Part shown: in pieces, positions 47,490 to 54,142 of the stretch
Numbering within the stretch: the first letter of the stretch is position 1
Layout of the letters: each line of letters starts with the position of its first letter
From: Sphingomonas sp. IC-56
GTDB lineage: Bacteria; Pseudomonadota; Alphaproteobacteria; Sphingomonadales; Sphingomonadaceae
Direction: 5' to 3'
Length of the DNA: 64,000 nucleotides
Assembly (NCBI RefSeq): GCF_021043375.1
Contig: NZ_JAJNDV010000003.1
Span: 296,206-360,205, forward strand
Translations under genes and position numbers: made by a program
The notes under the pieces: model-generated
Database searches by the model: none
What the model saw: only the letters and a program-made list of their open reading frames with translations
Told to the model about the DNA's origin: nothing

Positions 47490-49880
47490 TCACTCCGCCG
47501 CAATCGAACTGCTCGCCACCGCCGCCGCTGCCGACACCGCGGCCTGCTTCGGCTGCTTCGCCGCGAACTGCTTGCGATAGGTCGCGAGCGCCTGCCCGAC
47601 CACCTGGTCCATGTTATAATAGCGGTACGTCGCCAGCCGACCCACGAACGTTACATCGGTCTGCGCCAGCGCCAACGCCTCGTACCGCTTGAACAGCGCC
47701 TGGTTCTCCTCGCGCGGGATCGGGTAGTAGGGATCACCCTCCGCCGCCGGATATTCATAGGTGATGCTGGTCTTGGGCGAAGTCTGCCCGGTCAGGTACT
47801 TATACTCGGTGATCCGGGTATAAGGCACCTTCTCGTTGGGATAGTTCACCACCGCCACGTCCTGGAACCATTCCTGGTCGATCGTCTGGTGCTCGAACTT
47901 GAGCGAGCGGTAGGGCAGCTTGCCATAACGGAAACCAAAATACTCATCGATCGGCCCGGTGAAGATCAGGTGATCGTGGGTATAGGCCTCACGCACCTCG
48001 GCATAGTCGACGCCCAGCAACAGGTCGATGTTGGGGTGATCGAGCATCCGCTCGAACATCCGGGTATACCCCTCCAGCGGCATCGCCTGGAAGCTGTCGT
48101 TGAAGTAACGGTCGTCGGTGTTGGTCCGGGTCGGCACGCGGGCGGTCACTGCCTTGTCCAGCTCGGACGGATCCATGCCCCACTGCTTGCGGGTATAGCC
48201 GCGGAAGAACTTCTCATAGAGTTCCTGGCCCACAGCCGAGACCACCACGTCCGCCGACGTCTTGATCTCCGCCACCGGCTCGGCGCGCGAGGCGAGGTAC
48301 GCCGCGGCTTCCTCGTCGGTCTTGAGGTCGAGATCGTACAGCTTGTTCAGCGTGGTGCGGTTGATCGGGATCGGCACCAGCTGCCCGTCCACCTGCGCCA
48401 GCACGCGATGCTCGTACGGGCGCCATTCGGTGAACTGCGACAGATAGTCGACGATTTCCTGGCTGTTAGTGTGGAAAATGTGCGGGCCGTACTGGTGCAT
48501 CAGCACGCCTGCCGCATCCAGATGATCGAACGCGTTGCCCGCGATGTGCGGCCGGCGATCGACCACCAGCACCTTCAGGTTCGACTGCGAGGCCAGCCGC
48601 TCGGCCATCACCGCGCCGGCAAAGCCCGCGCCGACCACCATCACATCATAGTGCTTGGCATGTTCGGCCGGATAACGGGTCGGCGACACGATCGGCTGAA
48701 CATGCTCGGCCTTGATCAGCGTGCTGTCGATCAGGTCCCACATGCCCTGCGCGGTGTTGTCCCACGAAATCTGCGCCAGCGTCTCGTCGACCTGGGTGCG
48801 CCACGCGCCCTCGGTGCGCGACAGTTCCAGCGCCGCGTCGCACGCCGCGATGAACGCTTCCGTCGTGCCGGCGATCTTCACGGCTTCGATCTCGCCATAA
48901 TGGCGGATCACGTCGGTGATCGGCGTCGACACCACCGTCTTGCCGGCGGCGAGATATTCGGGCGTCTTGGTCGGGCTGATGAAGCGCGTCGCCTCGTTGA
49001 TCGCGAACGGCATCAGCGCCACGTCCCAGCCGCGCAGATAATCGGGCAGCTCGGCATAGGTCTTGCCGCCGGGATAATGCAGGTTCGCCCGCTGCGGCAG
49101 GTCTTCCGGCGCGATCTTCACCACCGGGCCGACCACCACGATCGAGTATTCCGGGCGCGCATCGGCAAGTGCGGCGAGCAGGTTCAGGTCCATGCGCTCG
49201 TCGACCACGCCATAGAAGCCGAAGCGCGGCCGGGGCAGCGCGCGCTGGTCAGCCGGGTCCATGCCTTCGCTGCGTGCCTTGGCGAAATGCGCCACTTCGA
49301 CGCTGGAGGGGAAGGGGTGCACGCTCGGATGCCGGTCGCGCTTGGCCTCGTACAGGCTGTACCCGCCGGTGAAGACTAGGTCGGCCTGTTGCAGCAGCCG
49401 CTGCTCCAGCGGCAGCAGCTCGGGCGGCGCGCCCTTGAAATTGGCCAGTTCGTCCATGCAGTCATAGACTACGCAGTCCGCGCTCAGATGCTCCGAAAAG
49501 GGCAGCATCATCGGCGTGTAGTACCAGCGCACCAGCGGGCCTTCCTCGCCGGCCATGAAGGTGTCGAGCAGGTCCTTCAGCGTCTCGGCCTCGTTCGCGC
49601 GATTGAAACCGACGGGGAACTCGGGGATCGCGACCACCACGCCGCTGTCCGCGCACACGCGCGTGGCAAGCCGCGGCTGGGCGGCGCCTTCCACGTCGAT
49701 GCGCGGTTCTTCCCAGAACACCACCCGGTTGTCGCGTGCGAAGCGAGTCATCAGGTGCTGCGGGCGCTGGAACACGAAATCCCAGCGCAGATGGCTGAAG
49801 CAGATCAGCGTCGTGCCGGAAATGCCGGGCCCCTTGGTAGCGCTGAGCGAGGGAGCGACAGACAGGCCCGAGTGCGCCAT
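47490..49880 (-). CDS. Glycosyltransferase fused to UDP-galactopyranose mutase
   Basis: 796 residues, two enzymes in one chain. Residues ~22-405 are a GT-B-type glycosyltransferase (SHLRWDFVFQRPQHLMTRFA at the N-terminus, TKTPEYLAAGKTVVSTPITDVI as the donor-site motif). Residues 411-796 are UDP-galactopyranose mutase: FAD motif VVGAGFAGAVMAERLA, HQYGPHIFHT, active-site PYRSLKFEHQT, and C-terminal VGRLATYRYYNMDQVV. The mutase makes UDP-galactofuranose, which the fused transferase could use directly, though that link is inference. It is divergent from the GH1-RmlD fusion and preceded by a perfect EcfG-type promoter. The Ala-rich tail is not part of the fold. Confidence 0.92.
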   Translation of the reverse strand: MAHSGLSVAPSLSATKGPGISGTTLICFSHLRWDFVFQRPQHLMTRFARDNRVVFWEEPRIDVEGAAQPRLATRVCADSGVVVAIPEFPVGFNRANEAETLKDLLDTFMAGEEGPLVRWYYTPMMLPFSEHLSADCVVYDCMDELANFKGAPPELLPLEQRLLQQADLVFTGGYSLYEAKRDRHPSVHPFPSSVEVAHFAKARSEGMDPADQRALPRPRFGFYGVVDERMDLNLLAALADARPEYSIVVVGPVVKIAPEDLPQRANLHYPGGKTYAELPDYLRGWDVALMPFAINEATRFISPTKTPEYLAAGKTVVSTPITDVIRHYGEIEAVKIAGTTEAFIAACDAALELSRTEGAWRTQVDETLAQISWDNTAQGMWDLIDSTLIKAEHVQPIVSPTRYPAEHAKHYDVMVVGAGFAGAVMAERLASQSNLKVLVVDRRPHIAGNAFDHLDAAGVLMHQYGPHIFHTNSQEIVDYLSQFTEWRPYEHRVLAQVDGQLVPIPINRTTLNKLYDLDLKTDEEAAAYLASRAEPVAEIKTSADVVVSAVGQELYEKFFRGYTRKQWGMDPSELDKAVTARVPTRTNTDDRYFNDSFQAMPLEGYTRMFERMLDHPNIDLLLGVDYAEVREAYTHDHLIFTGPIDEYFGFRYGKLPYRSLKFEHQTIDQEWFQDVAVVNYPNEKVPYTRITEYKYLTGQTSPKTSITYEYPAAEGDPYYPIPREENQALFKRYEALALAQTDVTFVGRLATYRYYNMDQVVGQALATYRKQFAAKQPKQAAVSAAAAVASSSIAAE

Positions 49881-49913
49881 GGATGGAAACCTTGCTGTTG
49901 AATGAACAACAAG

Positions 49914-49938
49914 AACGGAGGTTCTTCAAGAAAGTTCC
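49914..49938 (-). promoter_or_regulatory. EcfG-type general-stress promoter of the GT-UGM gene
   Basis: Minus strand GGAAC (49938-49934), exactly 16 bases, CGTT (49917-49914): a perfect match to the alphaproteobacterial EcfG consensus GGAAC-N16/17-CGTT. It lies 34-58 bases before the start codon, with a predicted leader of about 27 bases. Confidence 0.75.
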
Positions 49939-50017
49939 GGATGCGTAAGAGCGCAACTGGTTGAGTTAACTTAGATTTACTTAACCGTTGATTCTTCTGG
50001 GCCGGGGGGCCGGTTGT

Positions 50018-50042
50018 GCAACGATTTGGGCAGCGCGCCGTT
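50018..50042 (+). promoter_or_regulatory. EcfG-like promoter of the GH1-RmlD gene
   Basis: GCAAC (50018-50022), 16 bases, CGTT (50039-50042). One mismatch in the -35 from GGAAC-N16-CGTT. It faces the opposite way from the GT-UGM promoter in the same 210-bp intergenic region and ends 48 bases before the GTG start. Between the two sits an AT-rich patch with TTAAC repeats (about 49963-49985) that could be an operator. Confidence 0.5.
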
Positions 50043-50090
50043 GTCGGCTGTTGAACCGCAGTGCAGCCAGGCACCAAGGGGAGCGACCGC

Positions 50091-52292
50091 GTGGATCTTC
50101 TAGAACTCTGGGGTGGTCCGGAGCCCACCGTCAATCGCATCGGCGACCGGTTTCAGGATCAACTCGTGCTCAGCGGCCATCAGGATCGCGACGACGATCT
50201 CGACCGCATGGCCGCCCTCGGCCTCGCCGCCGTCCGTTATCCCGTGCTGTGGGAGCGCATCTCGCCCGAGGATCCCGACCAGCATGATTGGGCCTGGACC
50301 GACAAGCGGCTCCACCGCCTTCGCGAACTTGGCATTCGCCCGATCGCTGGCCTGTGCCACCACGGCAGCGGCCCGCGCTACACCGACATGCTCGCCGACA
50401 GCTTCGCGCCCGGCCTCGCCAAGCACGCCCGCGCTGTCGCCGAACGCTATCCCTGGATCACGGAATGGACCCCGGTGAACGAGCCGGTCACCACCGCGCG
50501 CTTCTCCGCGCTCTATGGCCACTGGTATCCCCACACCCATGATGAGGGCGCGTTCTGGCTGACGCTCCTCAATCAGATCGACGCCGTCCGCCTGTCGATG
50601 GCGGCGATCCGCGAAGTGATCCCTTACGCCAAACTGATCCAGACCGACGATCTGGGGCGCACCTACGCCACCAGCGCGGTGCGTGAGCAAGCCGCGTTCG
50701 ACAACGCCCGGCGCTGGATGAGCTGGGACCTGCTGTGCGGCCGCGTCACGCCCCAGCACGATTTGTGGAAACGCCTGTGCCGCCACGGACTTGAGGACCG
50801 GCTGCACGCCATCGCCGATGCGCCTTGCCCGCCCGACATCATCGGGGTGAACCACTACCTCACCAGCGACCGCTTCCTCGATCACCGCGTCCAGCGCTAT
50901 CCCGCGCACACCCGCGGCGGCAACGGCAAGCAGGTCTTCGCCGATACCGAGGCGATCCGCGTCCTCACTCCGCCGCCCCCCGGTTTCATCGGCGTGCTGC
51001 GCGAAACCTGGGAACGCTATGGCATCCCCATCGCCATCACCGAAGCGCATAATGGCTGCACGCGTGAGGAGCAGATGCGCTGGATGGCCGATGCCTGGGA
51101 CGCCGCGCACCAGCTGCGCGCAGAGGGTGTTGATCTGCGCGCGGTCACCAGCTGGGCGCTGTTCGGCAGCTGCGGCTGGAACACGCTGCTCACCGCGCCC
51201 GGCGTCTATGAACCCGGCGCTTGGGACGTCAGTTCGGGCACCCCGCGCGAAACCGCGATGGTGCCGCTGCTCAAGGGCCTGCCCGGCGATGCGCCCAAGC
51301 ACCCGGTCATGGCGGGCCAGGGCTGGTGGCGCCGCAACATCCGCATCGAACACCCGATCACGCCGCGCCCGGCGCCGCTGCGCGACTATCTGCCCTCGCC
51401 CAAGTGGGCCGATCTCGGCAACTCGCCCCCCGTGCTGATCGCCGGCGCCACCGGCACGCTGGGGCAGGCGTTCGCCCGCTATGCCGCCCACCGCGACATC
51501 GTCCATGTCCTCACCAGCCGCGCCGAACTCGACTTGGCCGACCCGGCCAGCATCGACGCCGCGCTCGACCGCTACAAGCCCTGGGCAGTGATCAACGCCG
51601 CCGGCTGGGTCCGCGTCGACGATGCCGAGGATGAAGCCGGCGCCTGCATGGCCGCCAACGCCGACGGCGCGGTCCGCTTGGCGCAGGCCTGTGCCGCGCG
51701 CGGCATTCCCACGGTCAGCTTCTCCAGCGACCTGGTGTTCGACGGCACGACCGGCCGCCCCTATGTCGAAAGCGACACGCCTGCGCCGCTGGGCGTCTAC
51801 GGCCAGAGCAAGGCCCAGGCCGAGGCACAGATCGCTGCGCTGCCGGGCAAGCACCTGATGATCCGCACCGCTGCCTTCTTCTCCCCCCACGACGCGCACA
51901 ACTTCGCCGTTCACGTCGTGAACACGCTCAGCCGCGGCGAACGCCTCGCCGCCGCTGCGGATGCGGTCGTCACCCCGACCTACGTGCCCCACCTGTGCAA
52001 CACCGCGCTCGACCTGCTGATCGACGGCGCGGAGGGCATCTGGCACCTGTCCAACGGCGAACCGCTAAGCTGGGCCGACTTCGCCAGCCGCGTCGCGCAA
52101 GCCACCGGCCTGGACCCCAGCCTGATCGACGCCGTCCCCGGCGACACCCTGGGCTGGAAAGCCAAACGCCCGGCAAACGCCGCTCTGGCAAGCGAACGCG
52201 GCACCCTGATGCCCAGCTTCACCCGCGCCCTGGAATCCTTCGCCCAGAAAATCGCCCAATCCCGCACAGTAGAACACCGCACCGCCGCCTAG
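50091..52292 (+). CDS. GH1 glycosidase fused to RmlD-type dTDP-4-dehydrorhamnose reductase
   Basis: 733 residues. Residues ~1-410 are a glycoside hydrolase family 1 barrel with acid/base Glu131 in WTPVNEP and candidate nucleophile Glu318 in ITEAHNG. Residues ~447-725 are a short-chain NAD(P)-dependent sugar-nucleotide reductase: GATGTLG (452-458), the SFSSDLVFDG strand, and YxxxK catalytic pair Tyr570/Lys574. The reductase module matches RmlD/RfbD. All catalytic residues are kept in both halves. GTG 50091 was chosen because AGGGGAG lies 7 bases ahead; a GTG at 50061 is also in frame. A shared substrate or product for the two halves is not known. Confidence 0.9.
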   Translation: MDLLELWGGPEPTVNRIGDRFQDQLVLSGHQDRDDDLDRMAALGLAAVRYPVLWERISPEDPDQHDWAWTDKRLHRLRELGIRPIAGLCHHGSGPRYTDMLADSFAPGLAKHARAVAERYPWITEWTPVNEPVTTARFSALYGHWYPHTHDEGAFWLTLLNQIDAVRLSMAAIREVIPYAKLIQTDDLGRTYATSAVREQAAFDNARRWMSWDLLCGRVTPQHDLWKRLCRHGLEDRLHAIADAPCPPDIIGVNHYLTSDRFLDHRVQRYPAHTRGGNGKQVFADTEAIRVLTPPPPGFIGVLRETWERYGIPIAITEAHNGCTREEQMRWMADAWDAAHQLRAEGVDLRAVTSWALFGSCGWNTLLTAPGVYEPGAWDVSSGTPRETAMVPLLKGLPGDAPKHPVMAGQGWWRRNIRIEHPITPRPAPLRDYLPSPKWADLGNSPPVLIAGATGTLGQAFARYAAHRDIVHVLTSRAELDLADPASIDAALDRYKPWAVINAAGWVRVDDAEDEAGACMAANADGAVRLAQACAARGIPTVSFSSDLVFDGTTGRPYVESDTPAPLGVYGQSKAQAEAQIAALPGKHLMIRTAAFFSPHDAHNFAVHVVNTLSRGERLAAAADAVVTPTYVPHLCNTALDLLIDGAEGIWHLSNGEPLSWADFASRVAQATGLDPSLIDAVPGDTLGWKAKRPANAALASERGTLMPSFTRALESFAQKIAQSRTVEHRTAA

Positions 52293-52295
52293 CTC

Positions 52296-52430
52296 GATCC
52301 TCCCCCGGAGGGGGAGGGGGACCAGCGAAGCTGGTGGAGGGGTAGTCTCCACAGGCGATGTCCCATGAGGCGAATACCCCTCCACCACCAGCTAGCGCTG
52401 GCGGTCCCCCTCCCCCTCCGGGGGAGGATC
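52296..52430. repeat. Family D intergenic inverted repeat
   Basis: GATCCTCCCCCGGAGGGGGA...GGGGACCAGC with GGTGGAGGGG, then the inverted arm CCCCTCCACC...GGTCCCCCTCCCCCTCCGGG...GGATC. The outer arms differ from the copy at 47315-47451 but the internal wording is shared. Lies between convergent GH1-RmlD and GH1 genes. Confidence 0.85.
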
Positions 52431-52462
52431 TAAGATGCCGCCGATCAGCGCTCTCTTGAACG

Positions 52463-53740
52463 TTAGACGCCCGTCCGCATCCCCGCCATCCGCGCTTCCT
52501 GCTCCACCGCGTCCTCGCGTCCGGCATGCGAGGGCGGCACCACCGGCACCACCAGGCACACGCTCTGCGCCGGCAGCACGTCGCGCCAGTCGCGGATCAG
52601 CTGCTTGAACGCCGCGCCAACGGGTCGAATCTTGCGGTCCAGGTCATACAGCCCCAGCGGATTGACGTTCCCATTCTGCTCGCGCAGCGCCGTGTCCCAG
52701 TCGACCTGATCGGTCAGCGAATACCAGGTGAAGCCCACGGTCGGGATGCCGATATTGCGCAGGCGCAGGACGTTGGCCCACTCCTTCCACAACCAGTTCA
52801 CTGCCTCGTCGCCGTTCGGCCCCTGATGCAGGTTCGTCTCGGTGTGCATGACCGGAAGGCCGTAGCGGCCATAATATTGCCGGGTGATCTCGGAGTATCC
52901 GAACACCTCGCCCGACGCGCGCGTGGTGCCATCGGCATGCACGCGGTGCTCGTTGGTCCAGTAATAATCGGTGCCCAAGATACAGTGCTGCTTGAGCTTG
53001 CGGCCGAGGAAAAAGTGGTACTCCTCCCGGCTCATCCCGCAGTCCATCAGATATTCATACATCTCGCTGTCGACGCGCCGGCCGTAATTCAGGTCCAGGC
53101 TCAGAAAGCGATTGGCGTTCATCACTTCGGCCGGGCCGATCGCCGCTGGGCTGTCGGCGTGGAAATATTCGGAGCTCTCGCTCTGGATGAAGATCGCGTC
53201 GGGCCGGCGCTTGAGGATCGCCTCCATCGCCAGCACATTCGCCTTCACGATGTGCTTGAGCGCGGTGACGAAATGACAGTCGCCCGACAGCTGCTCGTTC
53301 CACCAGCCATATTGCGCGGAAAAGGTCGCGCAGATGAACATCTCATTGACCGGCGTATAAAGCTGGATCCAGTGATAGCGCTCAGCGAACGCCGCAGCAT
53401 AGCGCGCGAACAGCTCGGGAAAATCCGGGTTCTGGAAATTGCCGATCCAGTCCGGCACACCGAAGTGACACAGGTCGACGATCGGCGTGATGTCGCGCTT
53501 GCGCAGATCGTTCAGCGCCAGGTCGGCAAATTCCCAGTCATAGCGCTCGGGCCCCAGCCAGCTACGATGCAGCGGCGGCCCGAAGCGGAGATAATGGATG
53601 CCCATCTCCTCGACCAAATCGAAGTCCTCGCGCCACCGGTCGTAATGGTGGCTCGCTTCCATCTGGTCGATGCGGGTGCGGCCCTGATTGATCGTGGGAA
53701 TGCTGTTCTCGATGCCCGTGGCAAACATGAAATTGGCCAT
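52463..53740 (-). CDS. Family 1 glycoside hydrolase
   Basis: 425 residues. GH1 TIM barrel with acid/base Glu133 in LYTPVNEMF and nucleophile Glu301 in VMHTETN. No signal peptide, so cytoplasmic. Only distantly like the GH1 half of the fusion at 50091, so not a recent duplicate. The last ~25 residues (after VCLVVPVVP) are a loose tail. An EcfG-like promoter with a 17-base spacer lies upstream. The substrate is unknown; candidates are beta-glucosides or galactosides of an envelope polymer. Confidence 0.86.
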   Translation of the reverse strand: MANFMFATGIENSIPTINQGRTRIDQMEASHHYDRWREDFDLVEEMGIHYLRFGPPLHRSWLGPERYDWEFADLALNDLRKRDITPIVDLCHFGVPDWIGNFQNPDFPELFARYAAAFAERYHWIQLYTPVNEMFICATFSAQYGWWNEQLSGDCHFVTALKHIVKANVLAMEAILKRRPDAIFIQSESSEYFHADSPAAIGPAEVMNANRFLSLDLNYGRRVDSEMYEYLMDCGMSREEYHFFLGRKLKQHCILGTDYYWTNEHRVHADGTTRASGEVFGYSEITRQYYGRYGLPVMHTETNLHQGPNGDEAVNWLWKEWANVLRLRNIGIPTVGFTWYSLTDQVDWDTALREQNGNVNPLGLYDLDRKIRPVGAAFKQLIRDWRDVLPAQSVCLVVPVVPPSHAGREDAVEQEARMAGMRTGV

Positions 53741-53775
53741 CGAAACTCCCGGGGATCACCTGTGTCTGCCCAAGC

Positions 53776-53801
53776 AACGCGGCGACCGTCGCCAAGGTTG
53801 C
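53776..53801 (-). promoter_or_regulatory. Weak EcfG-like promoter of the GH1 gene
   Basis: Minus strand GCAAC (53801-53797), 17 bases, CGTT (53779-53776), 36-61 bases before the ATG. One -35 mismatch, the same G-to-C change as at 50018-50022. Confidence 0.4.
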
Positions 53802-53840
53802 CGATGGGGGTGGAGTGGAGGGAGCCGCGCCCGTCTTCCC

Positions 53841-53924
53841 TCGTCACCCCGGCCTTGAGCCGGGGTCCCGCTGCCTTGCCCCAACAGAAGAAGCGGGATC
53901 CCGGCTCAAGGCCGGAATGACGAA
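53841..53924. repeat. Family A intergenic inverted repeat
   Basis: TCGTCACCCCGGCCTTGAGC...GGGTCCCGCT paired with AGCGGGATCCCGGCTCAAGG...ATGACGA. Second copy of the element at 7394-7485, with the arm order of the small differences swapped. Confidence 0.82.
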
Positions 53925-53934
53925 GGGAGGAGAA

Positions 53935-53998
53935 GAACCTCCCCGGAACGGGGAGGGGGACCGCGCGCGCAGCGCGTGGTGGAGGGGGCTCGCCCCAA
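53935..53998. repeat. Family D repeat, left half only
   Basis: AGAACCTCCCCGGAACGGGG, AGGGGGACCGC, GGTGGAGGGGGCTCGCC: matches the left arm of 47315-47451 without the right arm, so an incomplete or decayed copy. Confidence 0.75.
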
Positions 53999-54033
53999 GC
54001 GAGACGCCTCAAGGCGCCCCGCAGCAAACCCAC

Positions 54034-54136
54034 CAGTTCCCCGGCGAAGGCCGGGGCCCAGCTGCCACGCACCCGGCGAGCGAAGGCTCATCCCACGAGC
54101 CGCACTGCAATTGGACCCGGCCTTCGCCGGGGAACC
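54034..54136. repeat. Family C intergenic inverted repeat
   Basis: Left arm CAGTTCCCCGGCGAAGGCCG...GGCCCAGCTG; right arm GGACCCGGCCTTCGCCGGGG...AACC. Its left arm matches 7329-7361. With the neighbouring copies it makes 53841-54136 a cluster of three repeat families between GH1 and the oxidoreductase operon. Confidence 0.8.
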
Positions 54137-54142
54137 AAGGCG

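Noticed and set aside
47454..49379. 641-codon plus-strand frame opposite the GT-UGM gene
   Set aside because: Shadow of the fusion gene; composition rich in Arg/His/Val repeats typical of antisense frames.
50100..52046. 648-codon minus-strand frame opposite the GH1-RmlD gene
   Set aside because: Antisense frame without a start signal or domain; the plus strand carries intact catalytic motifs.
52065..52527. Small open frames inside the family D repeat near 52.3 kb
   Set aside because: Produced by the GC-rich inverted repeat itself; the same wording elsewhere in the window is non-coding.
47266..54136. Possible CRISPR-like repetition from the clustered GC-rich repeats
   Set aside because: Copies are far apart, inverted and of variable length, with no regular spacers and no cas genes.
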